From contig JAAANX010000065.1 of assembly GCA_009909085.1 (NCBI GenBank), positions 62,001-126,000 on the forward strand: a stretch of DNA of 64,000 bases, written 5' to 3'. The notes below the pieces were generated by a model that was not told where the DNA came from, did no database searches, and saw nothing but the letters and a program-made list of their open reading frames with translations. Positions 8,853 through 17,606 of the stretch are shown one piece after another (position 1 is the first letter of the stretch; each line of letters begins with the position of its first letter). The translations under genes were made by a program, and so were the position numbers. Origin of the DNA: Cyanobacteria bacterium GSL.Bin1. Its GTDB lineage: Bacteria > Cyanobacteriota > Cyanobacteriia > Cyanobacteriales > Rubidibacteraceae.

Positions 8853-9620
8853 ATGCCTGCCTTAACTTCTGGACACCTTAAACAAAATAGCTTGGAGTTA
8901 CTGAGGATTTACCAAAGTGACCAGAATCCAAAAATTCGGAATCAGATTGTAGAACTTAACATTGGTTTAGTTCGCAAAGAAGCGCATCATTGGGTTAACC
9001 AATGTAATGAAAGTTATGAAGATTTAATCCAGGTGGGATGTATGGGGTTAATCCGCGCGATCGAGCGGTTTGAACTCTCGAAAGGGAATGCGTTTAGTTC
9101 CTTTGCTGTCCCCTACATTCGGGGTGAAATTCAACACTATTTGCGCGATCGCAGCACATCCGTAAAAATTCCGCGACGGTGGCTAGAATTACGACAAAAA
9201 GCGACAAAAGTAACGTATCAATTACGAGAAGAATTACAACGCGATCCCACTGATTCTGAGATTGCAAGCCAACTTAACGTCTCTCCGAGTGAATGGCAAG
9301 AAGTTAAACTTGCGGCTAAAAACCGGGAACCCTTGAGTTTAGATATGCCAATGGGCTCGGGAGAGGGAGATGAAACCACTAGTCTTGGCGAGCTTGTACC
9401 CGATAGTCAATACCGTAGTTTTCAACTTGCTCTAGAAGACCAAATTCGACTACAACAAGGATTAATCGGACTTGAGGAGCGGACACGCAAAGTTTTAGAA
9501 TTTGTCTTCCTCCATGATCTGACCCAAAAGGAAGCTGCAGAGGTTCTTGGTGTGAGTGTAGTAACTGTTTCTCGCCGTCTTAAAAAGGGTGTCCAATTGC
9601 TTAAAAATAAAATGTTATGA
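8853..9620 (+). CDS. sigF: RNA polymerase sigma factor, SigF-like (group 3)
   Basis: This 255-aa alternative sigma-70 factor contains region 2 (DLIQVGCMGLIRAIERFELSK near 55-75, then FSSFAVPYIRGEIQHYLRDR). Region 3 follows with a TDSEIASQLN helix. Region 4 carries a helix-turn-helix (LTQKEAAEVLGVSVVTVSRR) near 225-245. The short length and the RDRSTSVKIPRRW sequence fit the SigF/SigB-type group 3 factors; in Synechocystis SigF controls type IV pilus and motility genes. The following lipoprotein gene lies 66 bases downstream on the same strand and may be co-transcribed. Confidence 0.88.
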   Translation: MPALTSGHLKQNSLELLRIYQSDQNPKIRNQIVELNIGLVRKEAHHWVNQCNESYEDLIQVGCMGLIRAIERFELSKGNAFSSFAVPYIRGEIQHYLRDRSTSVKIPRRWLELRQKATKVTYQLREELQRDPTDSEIASQLNVSPSEWQEVKLAAKNREPLSLDMPMGSGEGDETTSLGELVPDSQYRSFQLALEDQIRLQQGLIGLEERTRKVLEFVFLHDLTQKEAAEVLGVSVVTVSRRLKKGVQLLKNKML

Positions 9621-9686
9621 GTGAGGCATTTCAAAACTTGAAGGTGTTATACTCAACAGCAACCGAGTTGGAAGGAAGAATTAAGG

Positions 9687-10424
9687 ATGAAACAGCCATT
9701 ACTAATCCAGCTTTCAATTATTTTAGGATTGTCTTTAAGTAGTTGCCAGTTACTTCCCTTTGGTACAGAAACAGAATCAGTGAGTGACGGTGCTAACTCG
9801 ACCTCTTCTCCAGAGGAAGAATTGGCTTCGGAACCAGTGGATATTGAGGAAGAAAATCAAGCAGTAGAAACGAAAATTGAAAAAACAGCGCCTCCAACTC
9901 GAAAAGTTGCTGGATTGAAAAAAGCAACCGATCCAGAAGAATTTATTCAAGGGCGAGGGATTACTCCAGGAGAAAATCGTAGCGATCCCTTTAACCTCTT
10001 CCCCATTGCACCTGATGGAGAAGTGAGACGGCAACCCACTGCATCTAATTCACCGACGGAACCCTTACCCAGTTTACCGACCGATCAACCGGCACCGCCT
10101 CCAGAACCCAAATTAGCAAGAGCAGTGCAAGTGCAGGGAGCTGTAAAAATCGGCAATCAAGTAACAGCAATTTTAAGGGCTCCTAACGAACAAACCAGTC
10201 GTTACGTGCGTCCGGGACAGTGGATTGCTAATAACCAAGTATTAGTAAAGCGAATCAATATTGATCAAAGACCTACCCCTACTGTTGTTTTGGAAGAGCT
10301 AGGAATTGAACAAGAAGTCGTTAAAAGCGTGGAAGAAGGGATGGCAGTTGATGCGACCACGGTTGAGCAGAAGTCTATTGGGCAGCTCCCACCACTACCC
10401 CCACCTCCTCCATCTTCCATTTAA
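9687..10424 (+). CDS. Proline-rich lipoprotein of unknown function
   Basis: A short signal peptide ends in a lipobox (LSLSSC, cysteine near residue 20). It is followed by an acidic, low-complexity linker of about 60 residues and a Pro-rich stretch. A small folded region near 140-215 (VQGAVKIGNQVTAILRAPNE and onward) resembles the pilus-assembly accessory folds seen in type IV pilus lipoproteins. The tail is PPLPPPPPSS. I do not recognise a named family. Its position directly after sigF suggests co-regulation and, if SigF governs pili here, a surface or pilus-related role; that is inference. Confidence 0.75.
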   Translation: MKQPLLIQLSIILGLSLSSCQLLPFGTETESVSDGANSTSSPEEELASEPVDIEEENQAVETKIEKTAPPTRKVAGLKKATDPEEFIQGRGITPGENRSDPFNLFPIAPDGEVRRQPTASNSPTEPLPSLPTDQPAPPPEPKLARAVQVQGAVKIGNQVTAILRAPNEQTSRYVRPGQWIANNQVLVKRINIDQRPTPTVVLEELGIEQEVVKSVEEGMAVDATTVEQKSIGQLPPLPPPPPSSI

Positions 10425-10433
10425 GGCGAACTC

Positions 10434-10982
10434 CTAAACAGTGGCAATGTCTTCTTCTTTTGCTTTCAGGAGCTCATCCACCTTAGCGACATATTTATCG
10501 GTTAGTTTTTGGATTTTTTCCCGAATATCATGAGCTTCGTCTTCAGATAGTTCATGATTTTTTTCGGCTTTGCGCACCTCCTCAATCGCATCGCGACGAA
10601 TGTTGCGAATGGAAACTCGACCTTCTTCGGCATATTTGCCGGCAATTTTCACTAGTTCTTGCCGACGTTCACTAGTAAGAGGGGGAATATTCAGGCGTAC
10701 AATTTCACCATCATTGTTGGGGGTTAAACCCACATCGGACATCGAGATCGCTTTTTCAATTTGTTCCAAACTTCCCTTATCGTAGGGTTGAATGGTAATA
10801 GTTGTGGCATCAGGCGTGCTGATGTTCGCTAAAGATTTGAGGGGGGTTTCCATGCCATAGTAATCAACCATTACGCGGTCAAGTATAGAAGCATTTGCCC
10901 GTCCGGTGCGTAAGCTATTGAAAGACTGTTGCGTCGCATCAATCGCTTTTTTCATTTTACTTTCAACGTCTGATAATTTCAT
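10434..10982 (-). CDS. frr: Ribosome recycling factor
   Basis: The product splits post-termination ribosomes together with EF-G. The N-terminal [20 protein letters not shown] and the C-terminal [10 protein letters not shown]-like helix ([20 protein letters not shown]) are diagnostic, and the 182-aa length matches the family. The gene overlaps pyrH by 4 bases (ATGA), so the two are translationally coupled, the usual pyrH-frr order. Confidence 0.97.
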   Translation of the reverse strand: MKLSDVESKMKKAIDATQQSFNSLRTGRANASILDRVMVDYYGMETPLKSLANISTPDATTITIQPYDKGSLEQIEKAISMSDVGLTPNNDGEIVRLNIPPLTSERRQELVKIAGKYAEEGRVSIRNIRRDAIEEVRKAEKNHELSEDEAHDIREKIQKLTDKYVAKVDELLKAKEEDIATV

Positions 10983-11692
10983 TTCGGCCCTCCGACCAAT
11001 GTTCCAACAGTTTCTCCTTGAACAACACGCATGATGTTGCCGCGTTGCAGAAGATTAAAGACGACAATCGGAATGTTATTATCCCGACACAGCGCGATCG
11101 CGCTCCCATCCATCACTCGTAAATTTTGACTCAGAACATAAGTATAGGTGAGATGTTCAAATAAACGAGCATCAGGATTAGTATGGGGATCACTATCATA
11201 GACCCCATCCACTTGGGTTGCCTTAAATAGGATTTCCGCGTCAATCTCTGCTGCTCGTAAAGCGGCAGTTGTGTCAGTAGTAAAAAAGGGATTCCCAGAA
11301 CCCGCAGCAAAGATGACCACTCGTTTTTTCTCCAAGTGCCGAATTGCCCGTCGCCGAATGTAAGGTTCAGCCACTTGTTGCATTGTAATTGCACTTTGGA
11401 CTCTTGTGGGAACCCCAACCTGTTCTAATGCATCTTGCAGGGTCAACGCATTCATTACCGTAGCAATCATGCCGATATAATCAGCCGTTGCTCGATCCAT
11501 TCCGGCAGATGCTGCTTTGACCCCTCGAAAGATATTCCCTCCACCAACGACAATCGCCATTTCGATGCCAGTTTTAACAATTTCAGCGACTTCTTGAGCA
11601 ATTTCACTGACCACAGTTGGGTCAATGCCGTATTGTTGGGTGCCCATCAAGGCTTCCCCACTTAATTTTAGTAAAACCCTTTTGTAACTCAT
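10979..11692 (-). CDS. pyrH: UMP kinase
   Basis: This amino-acid-kinase-fold enzyme phosphorylates UMP to UDP in pyrimidine nucleotide synthesis. The conserved start [13 protein letters not shown], the nucleotide site [10 protein letters not shown] near 50, the [19 protein letters not shown] segment near 68-87 and the [13 protein letters not shown] motif near 140 are all present. The 237-aa length is typical. It is the first gene of a two-gene unit with frr. Confidence 0.97.
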   Translation of the reverse strand: MSYKRVLLKLSGEALMGTQQYGIDPTVVSEIAQEVAEIVKTGIEMAIVVGGGNIFRGVKAASAGMDRATADYIGMIATVMNALTLQDALEQVGVPTRVQSAITMQQVAEPYIRRRAIRHLEKKRVVIFAAGSGNPFFTTDTTAALRAAEIDAEILFKATQVDGVYDSDPHTNPDARLFEHLTYTYVLSQNLRVMDGSAIALCRDNNIPIVVFNLLQRGNIMRVVQGETVGTLVGGPK

Positions 11693-12124
11693 CCTTATGA
11701 TTAGCGCACACTGTTTAATGTAGGCTGATTTATAGAATAATAGTGTTCTGCCGCCACCTGATTGAGGAGGAGGATGAGGAGAGCATCCCCACAGAAATCT
11801 AACATACCAGTTTTAGGAGCTTTGACCAAGCGAAAGTGAATTCAGACAAAATTATAAACTCCCCTGGTCCAGAAAAAGGTTTTGTCTTCTTGACATCAAG
11901 GATAATCGAGAGAAATCATGGCTTGGAACTGGGTGTTTTCTTACCATCATTATTCCCCATTGACTTGGCGAGAATGATCTAACTTTCCTATGGCGATCCG
12001 ATTTCTTTCGGAACAACTTTTTTGATTGATCAATCCAAACTTTAATCTGAATCAGTGCCGAGGGTTTTGCGAGGATTGCTGGTTTTGTGCTTAAATGCAA
12101 AAGCACTTGCAGTTCAATCAAGTT
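11693..12124. other. Gap without recognised gene
   Basis: About 430 bases separate the divergent pyrH and glycosyltransferase genes. I see A/T-rich promoter-like sequence but no convincing ORF, RNA gene or repeat. A 101-codon reverse reading frame that runs into the glycosyltransferase start looks like noise. Confidence 0.5.
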
Positions 12125-13258
12125 ATGCCTCAATTTCCCAAATATGCCCTTGTTCACGAATGGCTGACACCCAAAGCTACAGGTGGATCAGAATTAGTAG
12201 TTAAAGCAATTCTCCAACGAATTGATGCTGATCTCTATGCTTTGATTGATTTTGAATCCACAAACCCGGAGAGTTATCTTTATGAGCAAAAAATTGGGAC
12301 AACTTTTCTACAACATTTCCCCTTAGCGCGTAATGGGGTGCAAAAATATCTACCCCTTTTACCCTTCGCAATTGAACAACTGGATCTCCACGAATACGAT
12401 ATTATCCTTTCCTCTTCTCATGCGGTTGCTAAAGGGGTGATTACCAGCCCCTACCAAACCCATATCTGTTACTGTCACACCCCCATGCGCTACGTTTGGG
12501 AACTGACATTTGAATATCTCAAACAAAGTAAAATTGGGACAGGAATCCCTGGGATCTTGACTCGCTATCTCCTTCATCAGTTGCGCCAGTGGGATGTCAT
12601 TAGTGCCAACCGAGTTGATTACTTTATCGCCAACTCCCACCACACGGCAAAGCGAATTTGGCGATGCTATCGTCGCCCTGCAGAAGTCATTTATCCCCCA
12701 GTTGATATCCAACGCTTTTCTTTTCAGGCTGAGAAAGAAGACTTTTACTTGACGGTTTCGCGCCTCGTTAGTTATAAACGAATTTCTTTGATTATTGAAG
12801 CCTTTAACCAACTGCAACGCCCGTTAGTCATTATTGGGAGTGGACCTCAATTTTCTGAATTACAAAAACAAGCTCAACCTAATATCAAACTTTTGGGAAC
12901 CCAACCCAATGCAGTGGTAGAAGACTATTTAGCCAAAGCTAAAGCTTTTGTTTATGCCGCTTGTGAAGATTTTGGTATTGCGTTAGTAGAGGCCCAAGCC
13001 TGTGGTACACCTGTCATTGCTTATGGTGCAGGGGGGGCAAAAGAAACAGTAAAAGATCTACAAGCGTATCCAGACACAGCAACAGGGTTACTGTTTTCTC
13101 CACAAACCTCCTCTGCATTAGTAGAAGCAGTAGAAATGTTTGAATCGAAGCAAGAGAAGCTAATTCCTGAACAAATTTATCAACATGCCACTCGCTTTTC
13201 AACTCAGCAGTTTCATACTGCTTATTGGCAGTTTATAGAAACAACTCAAAATGGGTAA
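12125..13258 (+). CDS. Glycosyltransferase family 4 (GT-B)
   Basis: This sugar transferase probably acts on polysaccharide or glycolipid. The N-terminal YALVHEWLTPKATGGSEL shows the usual GT4 gly-rich opening. The C-terminal half carries LTVSRLVSYKRISLIIEAF, VIIGSGPQ and the nucleotide-sugar binding ACEDFGIALVEAQACGTPVIAYGAGG (E-x7-E motif) near residues 280-310. An ATG at 12095 would add ten residues without family similarity, so 12125 is preferred, although neither has a strong ribosome site. It is convergent with the ParB-like gene. The acceptor is unknown. Confidence 0.88.
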   Translation: MPQFPKYALVHEWLTPKATGGSELVVKAILQRIDADLYALIDFESTNPESYLYEQKIGTTFLQHFPLARNGVQKYLPLLPFAIEQLDLHEYDIILSSSHAVAKGVITSPYQTHICYCHTPMRYVWELTFEYLKQSKIGTGIPGILTRYLLHQLRQWDVISANRVDYFIANSHHTAKRIWRCYRRPAEVIYPPVDIQRFSFQAEKEDFYLTVSRLVSYKRISLIIEAFNQLQRPLVIIGSGPQFSELQKQAQPNIKLLGTQPNAVVEDYLAKAKAFVYAACEDFGIALVEAQACGTPVIAYGAGGAKETVKDLQAYPDTATGLLFSPQTSSALVEAVEMFESKQEKLIPEQIYQHATRFSTQQFHTAYWQFIETTQNG

Positions 13259-13267
13259 AGTGAGAAT

Positions 13268-13963
13268 TTATACTTTATTTTGGGTTTGACTTAGGATTTT
13301 AATTAAATCAGCTCTCTTTGTCTTACTATAACCTTTAATTCCTCTTTTTTTAGCCATTTGCTTCAATTCTTTAGCATTAAACATTTCTAAGATATTTGTA
13401 TCAGTAATAATTTCAGGTAAAGGCTCTGGTGTCACATAAAAAACTTCCTTAAATATTTTTAATTTGCTACCTCGTGTAATGCCACATTTCAATTTAGTGA
13501 CATCATTTAAACTTTCTCGCCAATAACGACGGGGTGCTTCGTCGATGCGACTACTCGCTTTAGCAACATTAACACCTTTTAGAGAGGTTACAGGACGATG
13601 AACCAAATATTCAAGGCCTAGTTTAATTTCATCAAAGCTTGCTGTTGCTAAATTAATTTGAGGAACTTTTTCGTGAGCTAAAAGTTGCGAAGCTTCAGTA
13701 GTTGCAGGAGAATTATCAGCAATAATACACCAAACTTTGTCTAACCCCGCTTGTTCTGCAACTGCATAAGTAAAAGCATTACCAATGACTTGATATTGAT
13801 CTTCTCCCGTTTGCTTCACAATAATTGGAAGCCAATTTCGACTATTGGCTTGATTGACTGCTTGAGCGGCACCATAAATTAAAAATTCCGAGACTTCAAC
13901 GGGTTCATTAAGTTCAAGTTCATCAAAGTACAGATACATTAAAGACCCAACTTCTTGTTTCAT
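13268..13963 (-). CDS. ParB-like protein with C-terminal Rho-N/SAP-type helix domain
   Basis: The first about 90 residues resemble a ParB N-terminal fold (WLPIIVKQTGEDQYQVIGNA, then AVAEQAGLDKVWCIIAD). However, the ParB arginine motif (GxRR) is replaced by GNAFTY, so CTP or DNA chemistry may be altered or lost. The last 40 residues (LKQMAKKRGIKGYSKTKRADLIKIL) are a Rho-N/SAP-like nucleic-acid-binding helix-extended-helix. The start codon overlaps the stop of the ParA-like gene (ATGA), so the two proteins are made together. I infer a two-component partition-like or defence-like module; no function is proven. Confidence 0.65.
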   Translation of the reverse strand: MKQEVGSLMYLYFDELELNEPVEVSEFLIYGAAQAVNQANSRNWLPIIVKQTGEDQYQVIGNAFTYAVAEQAGLDKVWCIIADNSPATTEASQLLAHEKVPQINLATASFDEIKLGLEYLVHRPVTSLKGVNVAKASSRIDEAPRRYWRESLNDVTKLKCGITRGSKLKIFKEVFYVTPEPLPEIITDTNILEMFNAKELKQMAKKRGIKGYSKTKRADLIKILSQTQNKV

Positions 13964-15327
13964 GAGAGAAAATACTCCTTAGCGAAAGATTTGTAGTAAT
14001 TAAATGCAATTTTATATCTATAAACAGCTGGTATTCCATAAAATGCAGCTTTTGCTATGTAAGCATAATAAGGAATTTCATAAATTTCTGAATTTCTATG
14101 ACCTTGGGTGGTTTTAGGAAAAAAGTAGGGTCGTAAATCAACTCCTTTTTTACTTTTAGTTTCTTTTATCAGTTGAAAGAGTTGCTCTCTAGCTTGTTTT
14201 CGCTGCGCCTCTGTTATGTTTTCGCCATTATAAAAAATCGGTAAAGCAGTAGGATTAGCAACATCAATCGCATCATCAAATGCTTCGCGATGCTTTTTAC
14301 CTACTTCATCAAGAAAGTCTGTAATCACTTGTTGGGCATTTAAAAGAGAAGCAAAATTATTATGCTTAGTTGGAAGAAGAACTACATCAGCAGCAATAAT
14401 TGTTTCTTGACTAAAAAAATTCCAGCTAGGGGGAGCATCAATTAAAATGTAATCATAATCATTTCTAATATTTTTTAAGACGTTACGTAAACGACCTCTA
14501 GTGACTTCTGACAGTAACTCATTCTGTTTTTCGTTTTTCTCCATAAAAGTTTCATCAGCAGGAATGATATCAAACCCAGTTTCTGAACCTTTTTTATTAG
14601 CAATACGATAAGGGTAAATAGCCTTTTCAATTTTATAAGTTCTATAATTCTTCAGACACTCATAAAGTTTGTGTGTTCCCGGCTTTGCCTTTAAGATCTG
14701 AGTTAAATCTTTTTGGTTCGGATCAAAATCAATGACTAAAACCTTGTGATAAATCCCTAAATAGGCTGCTAAGTTAAGGACAGTTGTTGTTTTCCCAACC
14801 CCTCCTTTGTTGTTGTAGATAGTAATCGTCAGGGCTTGGGCTGGATCATCAATAATCTTTTTGAGTTGCTGAAATTTCTCATCGATATTATCTGCTTTCA
14901 AACGAATTAACTGGGTGACCGGATAAACGACTTTACGATGTTTGCGAAAGAGTTGAATGTAATCAGCATTCGTAATAATTCCCCATTTGGCTGTTTGGCA
15001 ATTGACAGCACTGGGAGCTAAGTAACGCTTAATTTGCTTAACGGTCTTTTTATATTCCCCATTGGCAAGATTCACGTCCCGCCCTTTTACTTCAACAATA
15101 AGAAAAGGGTTTTTCGGTGAATAAAAAAATAAATCTTCATCTGTATTTCTACGTGCTGCAAAGTCGACAGCTTGACCTCCTACACCAGTAGAAAACTCTG
15201 GATATCGCTCATTTTGAGTAAAGCCTAACGCTTCAAGGAATGCAGGTATAAAACGATGAGAGATAATTGTTTCAGGTGCTTCTTCTGGAAGGGATAAAAG
15301 GGCTTGCTTTAAAGGTGAGTCAGACAT
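13960..15327 (-). CDS. PD-(D/E)XK nuclease-like domain fused to a ParA-type ATPase
   Basis: The N-terminal 145 residues look like the HsdR-N/type I restriction nuclease fold: Asp55 in QAVDFAAR, Glu79-x-Lys81 in IVEVKGRD, Gln98-xxx-Tyr102 in KQIKRYL, then KWGIITNADYIQLF. A linker leads to a ParA/MinD ATPase: deviant Walker A NKGGVGKTTT near 173-182, Walker A-prime VLVIDFDPNQ near 205 and Walker B YDYILIDAPPS near 300. At 455 aa it is far longer than plain ParA (about 250-300). Its stop overlaps the ParB-like partner. ParA proteins pattern on DNA; coupling to a nuclease-like domain is unusual and could serve mobile-element maintenance or defence. Confidence 0.8.
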   Translation of the reverse strand: MSDSPLKQALLSLPEEAPETIISHRFIPAFLEALGFTQNERYPEFSTGVGGQAVDFAARRNTDEDLFFYSPKNPFLIVEVKGRDVNLANGEYKKTVKQIKRYLAPSAVNCQTAKWGIITNADYIQLFRKHRKVVYPVTQLIRLKADNIDEKFQQLKKIIDDPAQALTITIYNNKGGVGKTTTVLNLAAYLGIYHKVLVIDFDPNQKDLTQILKAKPGTHKLYECLKNYRTYKIEKAIYPYRIANKKGSETGFDIIPADETFMEKNEKQNELLSEVTRGRLRNVLKNIRNDYDYILIDAPPSWNFFSQETIIAADVVLLPTKHNNFASLLNAQQVITDFLDEVGKKHREAFDDAIDVANPTALPIFYNGENITEAQRKQAREQLFQLIKETKSKKGVDLRPYFFPKTTQGHRNSEIYEIPYYAYIAKAAFYGIPAVYRYKIAFNYYKSFAKEYFLS

Positions 15328-15354
15328 AACTCAAACAATAATTATGTATTAGTT

Positions 15355-15630
15355 GTGCGTAAAAACACAGAAAACAATGAACTTAATTTACAATCGTATT
15401 GTAGTAAATTTGTGTCTGATCTAGCTAGATATTGCCAGCAAACCTCAGTAAAAAATCGTTTTAGAGTAATCCAAGAAAATGATCATCCAGTAGCTATAGG
15501 CTGCTTAGGGAAATTTCAAGACATTATGGATGGTTTATTTGTTGCAGCACTCTTAGTGATTTTCTTGCCTGTTGCTTGTTGCCTATTCCCTCCCTTCAAG
15601 CAGCCAAATGACTTTTCCAGCAGACCCTAG
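15355..15630 (+). CDS. Possible small membrane protein (GTG start)
   Basis: A 91-codon frame with a GTG start runs divergently from the ParA-like gene. It has a polar N-terminal half and one hydrophobic segment near residues 57-80 (DIMDGLFVAALLVIFLPVAC). No family is recognised and there is no clear ribosome site. It may be a real accessory partner of the divergent operon or a chance frame. Confidence 0.3.
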   Translation: MRKNTENNELNLQSYCSKFVSDLARYCQQTSVKNRFRVIQENDHPVAIGCLGKFQDIMDGLFVAALLVIFLPVACCLFPPFKQPNDFSSRP

Positions 15631-15660
15631 ATTATGTTTATATCAATGAATTGAGTTGAT

Positions 15661-15948
15661 TTATGACAGGTAAATCGGGGCGTTGGGACCCAAAGGTAAG
15701 TCAAAAATCAGCCATAAGAAAAATAGCGCCAGCCAACTGACTAGAAACAGAAGGGAATAAGGTAACATCAGGGCAATTAACCGCCCAATTCCCAACTCTG
15801 GATCGTATTGCTGTCCAAAGGCAATGACTACAGGAAAATAGGGCATTAGTGGGGTGAGAATATTGGTACTGGAATCGCCAATGCGGTAAAGGGCTTGAAT
15901 AGCTTCGGGCGAATAGCCGACCAGCACTAGCATACACTGATTGACCAC
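15661..15948 (-). pseudogene. Truncated AbgT-family transporter, C-terminal end only
   Basis: About 90 residues match the last part of AbgT (p-aminobenzoyl-glutamate/antimetabolite exporters, normally about 500 aa): GYSPEAIQALYRIGDSSTNI, then TPLMPYFPVVIAFGQQYD and a final membrane helix LMLPYSLLFLVSWLALFFLW. Everything upstream is missing; the similarity stops a few bases before a Fur-box-like palindrome at 15951. This is a deletion remnant, not a functional transporter. Confidence 0.8.
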
Positions 15949-15950
15949 TC

Positions 15951-15967
15951 ATGAGAATTATTCTCAT
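15951..15967. promoter_or_regulatory. Fur-box-like perfect palindrome
   Basis: ATGAGAATTATTCTCAT is a perfect 8-1-8 palindrome, close to known cyanobacterial Fur sites. It sits at the broken edge of the AbgT remnant and 75 bases upstream of the RHH protein start at 16043. It may control that gene or be left over from a lost iron-regulated gene. Confidence 0.5.
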
Positions 15968-16042
15968 TCTGGGAACTGCTCTTGTTCAGTTAAGTCACTT
16001 TACAATATAAAGTAGTTGATATACGGTAATCTTTAATTGAGG

Positions 16043-16552
16043 ATGGCTAAACAGCAGATCAACTTTCGCATTGATCCAGCACTTTTACAAACCATTAAAA
16101 ATCGGGCGCAGAAAGAAGGAATTCCTTACACCCAGTGGATTAGAAATGCTTGTGTATCCCAATTAGCAGTGGATCCTGTGATCACGATTGATGAAGAAAT
16201 TGATCTTTACGCGCCTACTGCTATACATTATAGTGAAAGCAATATACAGTATAGTGATACGACTTTACAAAGTGATATACAGGATTGGGAACAAACAGAA
16301 AGTGAGCACACCCCCATTACCCTTGCCGACACGGTTCCGCAAGCCAAAGCAGAAAATACCCTCCAAGAGCAGATTAACCATCTCAAGACTCGTTTGCGAT
16401 GGGAAAGCCGATATCGTCAGACCTTAGAAACTCAGGTTTATTACCTCAAATCAATGCTAATGAATACAGTATCAGATCTCAAACAGAAAATCGCCTCCGT
16501 TGAGAAGCGCTTACCGACGAACAATGATGATGAGATAAAGAGTAACGACTAA
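16043..16552 (+). CDS. Ribbon-helix-helix (CopG-like) protein with coiled-coil tail
   Basis: The N-terminus QQINFRIDPALLQTIKNRA is an RHH strand-helix that normally binds operator DNA as a dimer. A variable acidic middle follows. A C-terminal coiled coil near residues 110-160 (LQEQINHLKTRLRWESRYRQ) could oligomerise it. An upstream TTG at 16037 is possible; ATG 16043 gives the natural RHH start. ATATAC-type motifs occur just upstream (16018-16024) and inside the gene (near 16241 and 16274), possibly self-operators. The target is unknown. Confidence 0.65.
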   Translation: MAKQQINFRIDPALLQTIKNRAQKEGIPYTQWIRNACVSQLAVDPVITIDEEIDLYAPTAIHYSESNIQYSDTTLQSDIQDWEQTESEHTPITLADTVPQAKAENTLQEQINHLKTRLRWESRYRQTLETQVYYLKSMLMNTVSDLKQKIASVEKRLPTNNDDEIKSND

Positions 16553-16645
16553 GCCAACTTAACCCGCTCTAGTTCCCTTCTTAACTCGTCTGCTTATGAT
16601 TAATCATTTTCTTGATTAGTTGCGCGTCGATCAAAGATCGAGCCG

Positions 16646-17017
16646 TCAAGCATCGCTGCTGAGTTCTTTTTGTAACGTCGGTGGGGGTTGGCTGGGTTCA
16701 AAGAGATAACTGGTATGAGTGCCATTAGGATACAAAAAAGTACAAACCACTGACACCTCAGGATTATATTTCACAATCATCTGCTGAATCCCTGCTTCTT
16801 TCCAATCACTCAGCATCAAGGGAATGAGACTGATGGGTTTATACATTAATTGCCACTGTTCTAACTGAGTCCCTTCATTTTCTAGTTGTCGTAATAAGAC
16901 CAAGGTTCCTTTTTCTTGGAACTCACAGTAATATTTGTAAGCAACTGCCCCTAAATAGTCAGCATTGGCTTCAATAATCGCAAGTTGCTGTTGTTTGGAT
17001 TCTAATTGCTCTGCCAT
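16646..17017 (-). CDS. Conserved hypothetical protein, 123 aa
   Basis: A soluble protein with an N-terminal helical stretch (EQLESKQQQLAIIEANADYL) and a mixed alpha/beta remainder; no catalytic motif or signal peptide is visible. Its stop side faces the RHH gene, and it starts 15 bases downstream of the Ycf51 stop, so it is probably the last gene of the FtsW-Ycf51 transcript. I do not recognise the family. Confidence 0.6.
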   Translation of the reverse strand: MAEQLESKQQQLAIIEANADYLGAVAYKYYCEFQEKGTLVLLRQLENEGTQLEQWQLMYKPISLIPLMLSDWKEAGIQQMIVKYNPEVSVVCTFLYPNGTHTSYLFEPSQPPPTLQKELSSDA

Positions 17018-17031
17018 GGCTTCTCAAACCG

Positions 17032-17565
17032 TTAATTTACTTTTGGTGCGGGTGCATCACTACTAGCGGGGAGTTCAGAAAAACGAGAGGAAAAAACTTC
17101 AAGATTTAAGTCTGTATCTTCTCGATTAGACAGCGATCGCTGCACTTTTCCTAAGTATAAGGGCTTAGAAACCCCCTCTTCCGGGTGAATTACCGTTCGC
17201 GCCCGAATCGTCATCTGATTGTCGCTGCCGCCTAAACGTCCGTAAGAATAAAGATCGGCACTCGCTTTGCGCAAACTAGCTGCCACTTCCGACTCAGTAA
17301 CCGTGGGAGGGAGTTTAATCACCACTTCGGAACCGCCGTTATCATAAACCACAGAAAATGACACTGCTCCCGGTACATCAGTATAGCTAAACAATCCTAA
17401 CGATAAACCAAACAACCCGGCGGTAAGAACCCCCATAAAACCAGTAATTCCCACTAGCCGGAACCGGAATCCCCAGTTAAAAATAAAGGCGATGAGGGTG
17501 AAGACAAAAACAGCAGCCGTCAGAATTGCCGACCACTTAATATAAACAGTAAAATCAGTGTTCAT
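17032..17565 (-). CDS. ycf51: Ycf51-family protein
   Basis: Two N-terminal membrane helices (about residues 10-32 and 38-62) surround NWGFRFRLVGITGFMGVLT. They are followed by a soluble domain with VVYDNGGSEVVIKLPP, RLGGSDNQMTIRARTVIHPE and PLYLGKVQRSL. This layout fits the cyanobacterial and plastid Ycf51 family (function unknown). The 177-aa length is in range. It lies between ftsW and the 123-aa hypothetical on the same strand with short spacers, suggesting one operon. Confidence 0.75.
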   Translation of the reverse strand: MNTDFTVYIKWSAILTAAVFVFTLIAFIFNWGFRFRLVGITGFMGVLTAGLFGLSLGLFSYTDVPGAVSFSVVYDNGGSEVVIKLPPTVTESEVAASLRKASADLYSYGRLGGSDNQMTIRARTVIHPEEGVSKPLYLGKVQRSLSNREDTDLNLEVFSSRFSELPASSDAPAPKVN

Positions 17566-17606
17566 TATCGAAAGAAAATTAGTTATTAATTGTCCATCCT
17601 CTATTA

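Noticed and set aside
11852-12157. 101-codon reverse frame running into the glycosyltransferase start
   Set aside because: It overlaps the well-supported glycosyltransferase N-terminus, has no recognisable domain and no ribosome site, and reads like random translation.
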